The notes beneath the pieces are model-generated. The model was given only the letters and a program-made list of their open reading frames with translations. It ran no database searches and was not told the DNA's origin. From Vanilla planifolia (lineage: Eukaryota; Streptophyta; Magnoliopsida; Asparagales; Orchidaceae), in contig CM043875.1 in NCBI GenBank assembly GCA_023846275.1, positions 8,423,458-8,487,457 on the forward strand: a stretch of DNA of 64,000 nucleotides, in the 5' to 3' direction. Shown here one piece after another: positions 26,301 to 38,339 of the stretch. Made by a program: the position numbers and the translations under genes. Numbering within the stretch: the stretch's first letter is position 1; the number at the start of each line of letters is the position of its first letter.

Positions 26301-28680
26301 CCTTCTCTTGGAGGTTTCTCTATAGATATTTGATAAGACTTGTTCTTGATCTTTGTGTTTAGTGCAACTCTTGACTTCAGATCACTTACAGAGCCATGGA
26401 ATATCAAATTGCAGATACGATCCTCGAAAGCGCTTAACTGCAGCACAAGCTTTGGAACACGAGTAATACTCAAAACCCCTTCCTTCATTTTTTAAGTATA
26501 TACAATACTTGATGTATTTACATCTTAATCTTGCATAGCTAATCTAATATGTTAATAATTTGTAAGTCTTAAGTGGATACTAAACTTGTCTTTCTGCTAC
26601 TGCACTGTTGGCTTTTCCAGCTGGGACTGTTACTGATGATTTTTATATGCTTATAGTTACATTACAAATGACTTGGAAATTTAGTTGTGAATATATTCGA
26701 ACAAGTTTACTTGCAAAAATATCACTCGTAGTATATGATGTGGGAAGGACTGCTTCTTTTGAACATATCTATTGTCCTCCCTTGCTGGGTATGATACCTG
26801 ACAATTAGAGAATGACCAAGCAGCTTATGTTGTACCACACTTTACATCATGGTAGGGCATCGAAGATGATTGGTGTTGATGATAATAATGGAATCTTAAG
26901 GTACAAGTTGCACAAAGAACTAGAGTGAACCTGCATCAAGAAGACCTCAGCCAAGAAGGGTATCTCATCTTTGACACATGTTAAAAAGCTAGTCAAAGTC
27001 ACTTGAATTAGCATAGCATCTTGAAACATAGATTCCTTAACTAACATATTGATGGAATTGAGGATTGTTATGGTTTATGGGAATATAAATGTTATGTATA
27101 TTCATGAAACCAAGTGGGTAGCAGAGAAACAAAGAAAGTTGTACTTCTAGATGAAAGAATTGTTATTAAGGAACGACAAAATAAAAATATTGTTAGATAT
27201 TAATTTAGATAGAAAATTAAAAGACAATGTAGTGGGTGTTTGGAGGAATGGGGATAAAATATAGAGTAATACCAAGGCCCTTCTCTAATGGTATATGTGG
27301 AGATGGACTATCATGTCAGAAGAATGGTGTGGAACACTATTGTTGGGTTATTAATGTGAGGGATCTAACAATTGTTGGTGAAGACTTAAGTTGTATTCTG
27401 AGCTAAGAAGAAATGAGAAGTCAGATGTCGAGCAGATCAGATGGTATCTTCACTACTTATGCTACTTCAATGGTGTTCTAATGTGATTAAATTTTTGTAA
27501 TTTGTTGAGTTAATGGTACTAAGAACTAAGAATTCAAAAGCTAATCGTAAACTGTCTTGGCAACTGAACATTGCCTGGAGATCCACACTCAAGTAGCTCT
27601 GCTGATTATGAGAACTTATCGTTTCATTTAATTTGTTTTCCTTCAACGTATTTGGAAAGCCCAGTTTTCAGATTTTAGCTAATTTATCTGCTTGTTCTAA
27701 ATATTTTTCTTCATTTATGTTCAGGTACTTCAGGATTGATCCTCTTCCTGGACGAAAGTAAGTTGCTTAACATGCATTTGTGCTACTGTTTTACTAGAAT
27801 GTGCTACATGGTGTGATTGACATATGGATTAGTTGTCTCTTTCTGTGCACTGCTTTTTGTATGTGCATCATTTATATACGTGCTGCTTATGTATTATATT
27901 AACATGCATTTTGTAATTTTGATTTGCTATATACTTTCAACAGTGCACTTGTACCAACACAAACTGGAGAGAAAATTATAAATTATCCTGCTCGACCTGT
28001 CGACACATCGACCGATTTTGAAGGAACAACCAGCATCCATCCTCAACCGGTAAGCCAACAAAACAAAGCTCTTGCTTTATTATTTATAATGTAGTAGCTG
28101 AAGCAAATATGCTCTCCTGTATGAGGATATCATAACATTGAAAACTTCTCTAAACTTTGCTCGAACTGGAGTTATTAGTAACAAATGCATTTTAAGATAG
28201 ATCAAGTTAAAAGAACTATATATAACATGGCCATGAATTGTTGCAAAGGATTAAAGCATTTTTATCATAATATTAATAATAAATTGATTACTTACGAGTG
28301 TATTGTGGGCTAAGGTATCATCAGGAAATGCTGTTCCTGGGAGTGTTGCAGCATCATCAATTGTGCCTACCAGAGCAGGTCCACGTCCAATTTCTGTGGT
28401 TGGGATGCAGAGGATGCCACAAACAAACATGGCAGCTTTCAATATTGCTTCTCAAGCTGGTATTGGAGGACTTAATCCAGGAGCTGTGCCTATTCAACGT
28501 GGTGCTACAGCACAAGCACATCAACAGCAGGTAAACTTGGGATTTCATCTTTTTGTTTGGAGCAAACCTTGTGGCTTTCCATGAACATGTAACTTCATCT
28601 TCTTTTAGCAGTTGAGAAGAAGAGAGGCTGGAATGGGAATGCAGAATACCGGCTACCCTCAACAAAAGAGGCGCTTCTAA
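6277..28680 (+). CDS. CDKE1: Cyclin-dependent kinase E-1 (CDK8 homologue, Mediator kinase module), 15 exons, 473 aa
   Basis: Plant counterpart of CDK8: a nuclear Ser/Thr kinase that works with cyclin C in the Mediator kinase module. Exons: 6277-6507, 18076-18186, 18759-18862, 18977-19019, 19110-19208, 21383-21452, 21551-21645, 21822-21855, 21935-22019, 22101-22178, 26415-26462, 27725-27757, 27944-28049, 28315-28530, 28612-28680. All introns are GT-AG and every phase agrees, giving 1422 nt including the stop, close to the usual 470 aa of the family. Seen in the translation: Gly-rich loop GEGTYG (35-40), ATP-binding Lys57, cyclin-binding helix SPTAIRE (69-75) that marks the CDKE class, HRDLKPSN with catalytic Asp156, DFG at 178-180, WYRAPE at 202-207, and [13 protein letters not shown] near the end of the kinase domain. 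A Gln/Pro/Gly-rich tail follows. The start codon is the first ATG in frame. It is convergent with the DUF3531 gene, 616 bp from stop to stop. Confidence 0.95.
7111..7993. repeat. Tandem duplication, about 433-bp unit
   Basis: Two adjacent copies, about 7111-7543 and 7544-7993, share long near-identical stretches, from GCACCTTGACTTTTTTTGCA at the start to CTAGCTGCGCAGC(G/A)TGTTAT at the end. Copy 2 carries a roughly 15-bp insertion near its end (GAAGTAGTGATCATCAC). The duplicated open frames at 7129-7389 and 7717-7959 follow from this and show no protein family. Confidence 0.9.
8360..8820 (-). mobile_element. LTR retrotransposon relic: primer-binding site with flanking LTR and leader (Copia-like)
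   Basis: At 8623-8634 the minus strand reads TGGTATCAGAGC, the classic site complementary to the 3' end of initiator Met-tRNA used by plant LTR retrotransposons. On that strand the LTR end would lie just upstream (8635 rightwards) and the leader plus start of gag to the left. A minus-strand frame near 8517-8570 starts [10 protein letters not shown], like many Copia gag starts. No pol domains are seen nearby, so only the 5' part of an element survives here, inserted antisense to CDKE1. Confidence 0.6.
10130..10400 (+). mobile_element. Fragment of the same LTR family as the 34-42 kb cluster
   Basis: The stretch around 10215-10280 (GTTTCATCTCAATCAAAATT and the following TTTGAAATTATTGTAAATTG) closely parallels 40085-40150 and, in reverse, the 38380-38430 region. 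These are the first part of the LTRs described at 34-42 kb. In all three the stretch is followed by TA-rich DNA and TTTAATTA(C/T)(T/A)ATAATATA. It is therefore likely a partial LTR of the same family in CDKE1 intron 1. Its limits are uncertain. Confidence 0.45.
10289..10350. repeat. (TA)n then (TATG)n microsatellite
   Basis: About 37 bases of uninterrupted TA (10289-10325) run into TATG repeats. It occurs at the place in the LTR fragment where other copies also carry TA runs (compare 38303-38335). Confidence 0.95.
11255..11430. repeat. (TA)n / (CATATA)n compound repeat, about 175 bp
   Basis: A TA run is followed by an array of CATATA and CATATATA units up to about 11430. It is strictly alternating purine/pyrimidine. 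All frames on both strands stay open through it (Tyr-Ile/His runs), and these are artefacts of the repeat. Confidence 0.95.
12105..12312. repeat. Imperfect tandem duplication of about 104 bp
   Basis: Two neighbouring copies share ACTCAAATAT(G/A)ATATTGTTTG and TTAGATTTAACTTATTAGAC, followed by TGATGGT(G/C)GTTTA. The copies begin near 12105 and 12209. It lies in CDKE1 intron 1. Confidence 0.75.
12496..12521. repeat. (TA)n microsatellite
   Basis: Uninterrupted TA repeat of about 26 bases in AT-rich intronic DNA. Confidence 0.95.
12700..15680 (+). mobile_element. Decayed Ty3/gypsy retrotransposon, Tat-like (RT, RNase H, archaeal-type RNase H, integrase start)
   Basis: Translation with frame changes shows the pol gene in order. 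The reverse transcriptase core appears at 14050-14330 with ATYQRMIY and [10 protein letters not shown] (the YxDD box). An RNase H follows at about 14580-14760 ([30 protein letters not shown]). A second RNase-H-like piece reads ERIKLKRS then FLTTNNQA near 15030-15090. The integrase zinc-binding region and the start of its core lie at 15370-15660 ([30 protein letters not shown]). A second, archaeal-type RNase H after the first is the mark of the Tat lineage. Many stops and frameshifts make it non-functional; the remainder of the integrase is missing. The 12.7-13.9 kb part is probably gag/protease but is too decayed to assign. It lies sense within CDKE1 intron 1. Confidence 0.75.
15681..18075. 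other. Rest of CDKE1 intron 1, nothing recognised
   Basis: AT-rich intronic DNA between the gypsy relic and exon 2. It has no recognisable coding content. A polypyrimidine-rich stretch followed by TTGCAG sits just before exon 2. Confidence 0.5.
19209..21382 (+). other. CDKE1 intron 5 (2.2 kb)
   Basis: Separates the DFG-containing exon from the exon encoding [11 protein letters not shown]. It holds the possible USE/TATA element pair listed separately. I recognise no transposon protein in it. Confidence 0.8.
20449..20491 (+). promoter_or_regulatory. snRNA-type USE-like element plus TATA box
   Basis: GTCCCACATTG at 20449-20459 differs at one position from the plant U-snRNA upstream sequence element (RTCCCACATCG). 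TATATAAG follows at 20484-20491, leaving 24 bp between them, the spacing known for the RNA polymerase III (U3/U6) type in plants. No known snRNA sequence follows, and a T-run occurs at about 20531-20536, so any transcript would be very short. It may be a relic promoter, part of a repeat, or chance. Confidence 0.3.
23750..23880. repeat. Tandem duplication of about 64 bp
   Basis: Two adjacent copies share AGGGGTG(A/G)TAAGC(A/G)AATGAG, then GAATTTTAGCTTCATCCCAA and TAAGATATCAAAGAGTTTT. They are nearly identical, so the duplication is recent. Confidence 0.85.
23900..25400 (-). mobile_element. Decayed Ty3/gypsy pol fragment, antisense to CDKE1
   Basis: On the minus strand, from high to low coordinates, the translation resembles a gypsy pol with many stops and frameshifts. 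The RT/RNase H junction comes first ([13 protein letters not shown] near 24930-24890). The end of RNase H with its conserved tail follows ([20 protein letters not shown], about 24570-24500, parallel to the usual KAGxxNKVADALSRR). Then come [10 protein letters not shown] and an integrase zinc-finger region ([25 protein letters not shown], about 24400-24260) and a start of the integrase core ([17 protein letters not shown], about 24110-24060). It is non-functional. LTRs were not recognised. Confidence 0.7.
27040..27300 (+). mobile_element. LINE endonuclease fragment in CDKE1 intron 11
   Basis: Translation reads [20 protein letters not shown], then [18 protein letters not shown]. This parallels the L1-type apurinic endonuclease segment that in plant LINEs reads roughly CVQETKWxGxKAREL and later VxxVxRxGDRI. 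It has in-frame stops. No reverse transcriptase is seen before exon 12, so only a short piece remains. Confidence 0.6.
28601..28614 (+). other. NAGNAG acceptor before the last CDKE1 exon
   Basis: The sequence TTTTAGCAG precedes the last exon, so splicing may use the AG ending at 28608 or that ending at 28611. The choice adds or removes a single Gln in a Gln-rich stretch (exon 14 already ends in three Gln codons). Both keep the frame. Confidence 0.6.
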
Positions 28681-29296
28681 TGGAATGTTCATAAGAACTG
28701 CGTTTTCTTTAGACATTTAATGCTGTATTTGTTGTTGTTTGTCATCTGTTGGGACTGTGTTGATTGCATGTAGGAAAAATGTTGTATTATGTCAATTGCA
28801 AAGCTTCTTTTGTTTTCATTAGTGTGCATGGTAAAAATTTATAAATGTTCATTAAAAAATGATATCAAAATGTTTCTTAAACTTAAATAACAGCTATAAA
28901 AGATTATTTAATAATAATATCATTTAGATTAATGTAATTTAGATGTTAACATTATGTAAATAATATTTTGGTGAAGAATAACAATACACAACAAGATTCT
29001 CCATAAAAATGCAGACAAAGGGAGAAACAAAAGTTGCACATTTGGTTTATCAATGCCCCCCTTTTATCTCACAAAATGCAACAATCCCCTGCTATTTCTC
29101 TACCAAAACAGATCTAGAAGAGCAAATCCTTATATTTGTCGATGTCCTCTCTTTGAACTTTAGATTCGGTTGTCTATGATGATCGAAGTTTTCGATGATT
29201 TTGCTTAAATGAAGTTCTCTGCCAAGAGTATTTCAAGTTTTTCTGTTCCTCGTCTTCAATCAAATGTAATTAGACCTCCAAAAGGCATTTGACATT
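28681..29296. other. 3' flanks of CDKE1 and the convergent DUF3531 gene
   Basis: The two genes face each other with 616 bp between stop codons. This holds both 3' UTRs and any terminators. I see no further gene. Confidence 0.6.
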
Positions 29297-32200
29297 TCAA
29301 ATCTTGAATGATTTGTAGCCATCTTCAATTCTTTTCATGCCTTCTTCCCAATCGCCCATGCGGCGGCCTCCAAAAACCACTTGTTGAATGCCCAAGTATC
29401 TGCCCAAATGTAAACAATAGGGGAAGGTGTCATCTCAAGCAAGAAGATAACAAAATGAGAATAAACATTTGTGTTCCTTTAAGCAAAAGGAGTGAACTAC
29501 TGTAACGTTGAAAAATTGCATGTTGAAATTACATAATCCATAAATGGTACTTTGTTGTTAAGTTATGAAAATTGAAAATGATAAGTGATCACCTTGGAAC
29601 AAAAACAATAAAAGCAAGTCATACGTTGTTGAAAGTAAATACATACGAAGATTTGTTCATGCATCGGTCTATATATTTCTTATGTCAAGCAACGTTTTGT
29701 ACATTTATTTAAGGTAATACAAAGCGTCTCAACAAAACTGTTTACACAATTTATTACAGCTAATATGGTGAGCCACAATAAATAGTATAGGAAAAAATCT
29801 AATCAAAATTCTGGAAAGAATAATTGAAGCATCTAAGTAGTCTTACTCTGCGCTCAATGTTGTTAGGCAGTTGAGCAAGACATCTATAGCAAAATAATCA
29901 GATGTTCCAAGGTCCACCCTGCAAAAATTAATAGTGGTATGTGTAAAAGATCAGACAAATGCCCATTTCATCTTAAGAAAACTCAAAAGTGAGTTTAACA
30001 TAAATAAACTTTGTTAAATTTTGTTTTAGCATTCAAGAAATACTTCTCCTAAAGTGGTACAAACAATGATAGAAACCTTACCAAACTCGACCCCAGTTGT
30101 CTTGAAATTCTACATCGTTAATCTCATGGAAAGAAGAAGGCATAGCCTTGGCAGCCACGTCTGTATCATACAAAGGATTGTGTTCCATTGAAGAGTTTGC
30201 AAACTGTATTGTACATAAATAAAAAAAATTAGAAGCATCACATGCCATTCTAGACTCATGTGCATTAATATGTAAAAAGAACCATATCCAAAACTGTGGC
30301 ATTGAATCCACGAAATTGTCTATTTAAATAAATATGAATGATTAGAAGCACAGTACATGTCAAAAAGCTTCAGAGATGTAAGTCAAGCTTCAACATGCAA
30401 AGTTTCTTCCAGCAGAGCTTCACCAACAGGTTTCATCTTCCCTTATTTATAAATTGAATAAAAAATAGTATGATTCATTTGTTAAAACCAATATAACTTC
30501 TAACGAGCAGAACCCATCAACATTTTTTTCGTCATATAATTTGAGCCGAACAAGAATTGTCAGACGGTTGGACTTTGAAGCATATCTCATGATCCACGAG
30601 TTCGATCCTAACGCCAATAATTTATTCTTAAATTATTCAATATCAAACCATTCAAAAACTAAATCAGTCTCTAAGTAATGGACTTCAATCTTAAAATTTC
30701 CTTAGTCATTAATTCTAGTGTAAGTTCTACTTCTACAAAAACAGATTCCTGCGTTTCATCGTCCCTGAAGCCAATAAAAATGTGTTAACTACAATTATTT
30801 TCATTATGTTAAGTTTTTCCATCAAACTCCTAGCATGTATTTGCAGTGTGGGGAATCCTGATACCCCAAGTTGGAACTGCTTCACACAGTTTCACTTCAC
30901 CTTTGGCTCCATTGAGTACCATAGATGTTAGTCCTCTTGGAATTTTCTTTCCCCTATTGATGCTAAGTCTACTATCTCTACGCTCTTAAAGAAATCTCAG
31001 TTGTGCACACATATGTCCAAGATCTACTATGATATCAGATGATCCATCCTAACCCACAGGCTTCACTAAAAGTGAAGAAAGGTTATTAATGCAAAATGCC
31101 TTCAAGAGCATTGTTCAAGGCCTAATATGTTGCTCTCTATGTTGTGCATGCTTGAGTCTTCAGTAGTTAACCTTTTTTTTATCCTCAAGGGATATCCCTG
31201 AGTGCCAGAAGTTGTACTAATTATGGTCCTCAAAACCTTTTTGTCCTCTATGGATGCTAAACCAATTCTTCTTAAGGAGTGTCAATTCCTTCCCAATAGC
31301 TTGAACCTCATAGGAAGACATCCTTCACTCCTCCTGAGAACTCCACCATGAGTCTCAAGACCTACTGAGACCTCTCCAGCTGACTTCTTGTCCCAAACTT
31401 GACAAGGCTACTCTCAAATTGCTTTGATGGAACAAAGAAAAATGTCAAAAAAAAAATGTAATTTCTCCACTTATGTATTCCTGATCATAAAATACTAGTA
31501 AAGAGCCATAAAATATGTAGTAGATACCGGTCCCACAAAAATGCTTAGAAGATATATGTTTAATCAGAATAAATGGTCCATTTAAGTTATCAGTCTTTCT
31601 AAAAATTGAAGGACTATAATGGATAAAGAATACAACCAAATATAAACAAAAAAGTAATGATTTACTATAAAATAAAAACTACAAAAAAAGGCTTTACTAA
31701 TGCATTATGCATTTTTATTAAAATTTATATTTTCTTAAAAGATTCTGCACCAATAATTTCTATGTTAAGAAAACTCTGCTTGCCAAAGAGCATTGCGTCA
31801 CTACTTTATTTGAAAATAGTACAAGGATGAAAGAAAAACAGTAAAAATGATAACAATGAATAACCTGAAGGTTATTCGAGTTGAAAGCTCCCAATCGTCC
31901 CATGACATACCATGATTGAATTACCTGCAGGTTCAGCATGAGTCACAACTAAAACCTCCAAAACAGGTGCATACAATTAGCAATATATACTTACACTACC
32001 AAGCATTTCAACATCACGGTCTGATGGTGGAGAATACAGTTCAAACCATACAAAGGAATCTGTAGGATTAAAGCTGAGCGAAAACTAGGAAATATTAATT
32101 AAAATTGAACTGGAAAGTAAGCCATGTAAACATATGTGTTTATTTCCCAGTAACAATGTTAAAAGCCCAACAAACATGGAATGGAAAATAAAAAATATGC

Positions 32201-34152
32201 AATTTGGATAAAAAATTGGAATATCAAATATATCCATGAATGTGAATAAAAAAGAACATTATGTGGTCACATGGACCAAAATTGATAATCCTTGCTTCTA
32301 TATTCATGTTAAAAAGCTAGTAAAAGACAATGCTAATAATATAATTATCTCAAGACCAACTATGCATAAGATGAAAAACATAAAAATCTATAAAGAAGAT
32401 TTTTTTAATTAAAAGCTTAATTTTATTTCACATCTAATCGAGTACAAGAGATTCAAGACATGTACAAATAAGTTAAAGCTGCACCAACTCGAACACACAA
32501 TCTATTGAAACTCTAATAAAGAAAAATAAATATTAACGCTTAGTCCTACAATGATATCCTTTTTTTCTTTTGCACTTTATTAACGAACTGAGAAATCTTT
32601 AACCACTTTAACTAGACTAAGATAACCATTAGAAAAATTTAACTAAAAGAATCCTTGCGCAAAGTATTCTAAGCGAAAGTTATTTATGAAAATTTTTTGA
32701 ATTCTTCTTTTTGTTATGATTAATTATCATATATTTCTTATAAACATGATGAAGTCTTATGAAAATACTCAAATTAAATGTTTCCATTATATGTTGACTT
32801 AATAGGATTATTCTGACTGAGAGTTCAATGTGGGTTAGGAGACATGAGATTTTGGCTGATGAATTCACAGTAAGGGAAATCAACTCTATAAGAAGAATTA
32901 AATAAGATCTAAGTTGGTGGACTTGATAATAACAAGATCAATAAAAACATTAAAAACAATGATCTAATCAATAGAGATACAATAAAGACAAATTGAAATA
33001 ATGGCACTCTAATCAAAAGTGATCTGAGTAACAATATTAAATGAGCTTGGTTATGAAGCTACTTGTTTTGCTTATGTTGTTATGTTGAGGATTCTCTTTT
33101 AAGATTGTTTGATTTTTTGTCTTATAATTCACACTAAGTTGTTGATTCCTATAAACTTGCTTAGGGTTTAGAAGACAAGTTGATTTTCTATGGTTGAGCA
33201 GCGGCAAAAATAACAAAAATCAAGGAGATTTTTACATTTCACATTCAAAGATTTATTTTCACATATATCCTTACAACATTAGATTGTGCAAAAGAAACAA
33301 TTTTTTTTATCAATTTTAAAAGGTTTCCCAATAAATCAGCTTATAAAGAAAAGGAAACCCTCACAAAAAAATTGTATCAACAAATAAAAAAAACAAGATT
33401 TAAATAGACACAATTAGAGACTTGTACTTAGTGGAGAAAAAAGATCACTTGAATATTCTCATGAGAACGTCATGAAAAGTCCAAATTCTACATAACTAGC
33501 ACTTGAAAAAATCCTTTTCTTATTCAAACTGAATTAAAATATGCATATGGTCTAAGTGTCCAATTGAAAAGCAAACTGCAAACCAATTGCCAAAAAACCT
33601 TTTTGCAAGGACTATATTAAGGCAGCCCATACAGACTTTTCCAACCAAAGCAAACCTAAAGGAGCTGAAAAATGAATTCACATCCTTGGAGAAAATAATT
33701 GTTGGCTTGCCTTTGTAAATGGTGGCATCTCTTACAGTACTCGACTGATCCATGATGAAGGTGCGATTGATGTAAACAAGATCCACAGTGACAGAAGTGT
33801 GCCGTGGACACCCAACAAGGCAACGAAAGATGTAGTCGAAGAATAAGAAGGGGCCATAACTTAACTACCTAAGCGAAAGAAACTACTGTAGGAGTCGAAA
33901 ACGGAGTAGAAACAAGAACCGAAAAACACAGAATAACAACTAAAGAAAATGGAACAACGATCAAAGAGAAAGGGTCAACCATTGCGACCTGCAGCATATG
34001 ATAGTTAAACGCCAACAACAAGGACCAAACCTACAAGAAAGTCGTAAGCCGATGAGAAATCCACAACCCTATGAAAAAGACATGACCCAGAGAGAAAGAC
34101 GTCAACGAAAAATTGGTTGATCATCGATGGCTCCAAAGTCCACAATGATCCC

Positions 34153-34183
<31 letters not shown>

Positions 34184-37100
34184 CAAGAGCACAAGACATT
34201 TGAATAGAAATGGCGTGCAAAGTGAGTGATGAGCAGAGCTCTACTATGAAGCCTTAGTAAAGCTGCATCAATAGCATGATCGAACAACTCAGAGTAAAAC
34301 ATTACATAGCTTCATCCATTGCTATCTCTAAAGGTGTTTCAAGAGTTGGGTTGTCACCCTTAATCAAGCAGATGCACGAAGGAAAGCACTCCGACGATAA
34401 GCAATATGGCAAACTTGTACAATGGATTTTATCAAAATTATGTTAGAATATTGTGCATCATGAATACATATTATACTCAACAACTATCCAAATAACCTAA
34501 AAATGTTGCATATTAAAACCATTTTACCAAAATCATCCATATCGTAATATGTATTATGAGTTCTAATGAAATAAGGTTAAGTCCTGAACAAATGTTATAT
34601 AATACATATGTTAAAAAAGTCAACCCTCGCTACTGAAGATTTTGCCTTCTAGACAAAAATCACAAGCAACGACCAAAAAAAATCCATTTTTCCATACATA
34701 AATGACTACAAATTGAAGTTAAAATTTTAATTTCCTAGAAGATTAAGCATTATTTTATGTTTAGTTTACGAAATTAAGAGTTGCCCTAATCAGACGTGGC
34801 TGCTCATCGAGACAGTCAAAATTAAGATATATTTGTTGATTTTTGTTGACAAAAAATTAATATTTTAAGAAATTATAATAAAAATCACTTTTAGTAAAAT
34901 TTGGCAATTTGAAATTCCTAATTATAAACATAAAAATACAAATGAAAAGCTAAGATTGAAAGAGTAAATCAATTCATAAGGTAGATTTTCAGCACATAAA
35001 TTAGATAGATAAATCGATTAACTATAATATAAATATGCTTGATCATTTATATTCCTTGAATATGTTGAAATAAAGTGATATTTTTTTCTTATAATCATGA
35101 AATTGAATCTATCTATACATTTGAATTTGAATAACAAGATTTGTATAGCTTATTGTTGATAAATAAGCAAGATTTATATGTCAATAAAAATAAAAGAAAA
35201 GAAATATGTAAAAAATTAAGAAATATATAATTGTTTAGGTGATATAATGCATGAGAATGACATACTAAATAAAAATTATAAAATGATAAGAAATATATTT
35301 TTTCTTGCGATGTTATCTCTTGGCTCACATGTGATTTCTAAAATCATACTGGTGACGATTGATATGATGTCGACACACTAATATGCCTACAGGCAGAGGC
35401 CTACCCATTAGATATAGTCTAATATGTATTGATATGAATATGATATAATAACCCATTGAATATAGTCTAATAGATATTGATTTGAACATAATATAATAAC
35501 TCATTGGATACATTCTGATAGATATTGATATAAACATGATATGATATGTGAACAATAAAAAAAAAAAGATGACCCAAATTGAATTAAGAAATAAACTGAA
35601 AAAAAATAATTAGAATAAATAAATATAAAAAATAGCATAAGCAAAAGAAAATCAAATCAATCAGATAAATCATTTCTTTATTATTGTTGTTTCAATTTGA
35701 TATAGTTATTCCTTTTTACTTATGTCATTTGTTATTCTATTTATAGCTTTCTTATTCTTTACATTATTGTATTATAGTGTCATGTTATTTAAGATTTATC
35801 AATTAAGTTTTTTGAGACTCATTTCCTATATTTACATTAAAGGCTAGCCAAGTTCATAACATAGAGACAAAGACTTAACAAGATTAAGAATTCAGGTATG
35901 TAGTGAATGTGTTGTAGGAATCTATATGTGATTGTGATATATTTGAATTTTTGTTACTAATTAATGTTGTTACATTACTATAATGGTTATAATATATATT
36001 TTATCTATTTTATGGATTATTACTTATTTTATGAATTTAGTTAATAGAATATGTGGTAATGATGAGGATTTTGGTTTTACATTTTATTTGAAGGATATAT
36101 TTTACTATTTTGTGATATAATTGTCAATATATATATGATGATAAATGTTATATATGAAAAATAAACAATTTAAAGGGGATATTTTGTTTATTTTTTTTAT
36201 TTAGGAGCAATTTAATTAGTTTTAAGTATTATGAAAAAGAAATTAAATTAAAAATTAGTCTCATTTGTCACTTCTTATCTTTGGGGTTAGGTAGGGTGTG
36301 ATAAATTGGAATCGATATACCTATCACGCCCCACATAATCTCATAGGTAGTTAGTGATGAATGGGACCAATTTTTAACATAATTTTCATTTCATAATATT
36401 CAAAACCAATTGAATTACTCATAAATCAAGAAAAGAAACAGACAAAGTCTCTCCTATAAATTATTTATTTTTCATATACAACATTTATTACCACATATAT
36501 ATATTGACAATTATATCACAAAATAATAAAATATACCATCTACATCAAATATAAAACTAAAATCTACATCCATACCACACATTTCATCAACAAAATCTAC
36601 AAAATTAATAACCCATAAAATATATAAAATACACACCAAAATCACTCTGATAATATAACAATATTAACTAGTAGCAAAAATCTATATATATCACAATCAC
36701 ATGATAAATATCTTAAACATATACTATATACCTAAATTCCTAATCTTGTTAGAATCCTAATCTCAATGTCGTAAACAATATAAGTATGGGAAATAAGCTT
36801 CTAAAAACTCAGTAGATAAATCATAAATAACAAATGCCATAATGCAATAAATGTAAAAAACAACAAAGTTGTAAACCATATAACAAATGACATAAATAAA
36901 AAAAACAACTATATTAAATTGAAATAACAGTAATAAAGAAATGACTTATCTGATTAATTTATATTTTTTTTGTTTATTCCATTTTTTTATTCATTTATTC
37001 AATTCCTTTTTTCTTAGTTTATTTGTTAATTCATTTTAGACCTTATTTCCTTTTGATTGTTATCTCTGTTCACAAATCACATCATATCTATATCAATATA

Positions 37101-38300
37101 CATCAAACTATATCTAATTAGTTATCATATCATATACATATTATCACCCATTAGACTATATCTATTAGGATTACATCATATCCATATCAATACCCATCAG
37201 GCTATATCTACTGGGTTATCATATTATATCAATATCAATACACATCAAACTATATTCAATTAGTTATCATATCATATTCATATCAATACCTATCATACTA
37301 TATCTAATGGGTAGGCCTTTGCCCATAGACATATCAATCGACTGACATCATATCAATCACACCAACATAAGTCCAGAAATCACACTCGAGTCAAGACATA
37401 ACATCGTAAGAAAAATTATATTTTTTATTATTTTATTATTTCTATTCAATGTGTCATTCTCATGGACCATATCACATAAACAATCATATATTTCTTAGGT
37501 TTCTGCATATTTCTTTTCTTTTATTTTTATTCATATATGAATCTTATTTATTTATCAATAATAAGTTATAAAAATCTTGTTATTCAAATTCAAATGTATG
37601 AACTAGTTCAATTTCATGATCATAAATAAAAAATATCATTTTCTTTTAATATGCTAAAAAAATGTAAATAAACAAGCATAATTACATTATAGATAATCAA
37701 TTTACTCACCTGATGTATGAGTTAAGTATTTACGTTTAGGATTGATTTACCTTTTTGATCTTGACTTTTTCAATGCATTTCTATATTTATAGTCGAGAAT
37801 TTCAAATTCTCAAAGTTCACCAAAAGTGATTCTTGTCATAATTTCCTAAAATATCAATTTATTGTCAACAGAAATCAACAAATATATCCTAATTTTAGCT
37901 ATCCACGCAAGCAACCATGATGAATTAAAGCAACTCATAATTTCACAAATTAAAAACAAAATAATGCTTAACATTAAGAAATTAAAAATTTCACCTTCAA
38001 TTTACCACCGTTTGTGCACGAAAAAATAGATTTTCTGGCCACGACTCAGTTTCCATTCGAACAGTGAAACGTCCCGCAACGAGGGTTGAAATTGAGAAAT
38101 CGATTGAATATAAATGTTTCTCCGTCCTCTAATTAACGATTTCTCAAATTTCCCTAAGCATCTTGCACGAAATCGGTGGTGATTTCGACTCGTGGTCGCT
38201 GGCGATGAGAAACAGGTAGGGTTTCAAGATTGTTTTAAGATTTCCACCGTTTAGATATAAGTTTTATGCATATTTATAATATTCTTTAATTAGTATGTCA

Positions 38301-38339
<39 letters not shown>

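Larger units (their letters stand above)
22179..26414 (+). other. CDKE1 intron 10 (4.2 kb)
   Basis: Lies between exon 10, ending in the codon for MLE, and exon 11, starting in YDPRKR. It contains a 64-bp tandem duplication and an antisense gypsy relic. The stretch 22179-23600 shows nothing recognisable. Confidence 0.85.

Noticed and set aside
34005..34302. Leu-Ser-rich minus-strand frames
   Set aside because: Run through the GA microsatellite; at most part of a decayed LINE leader.
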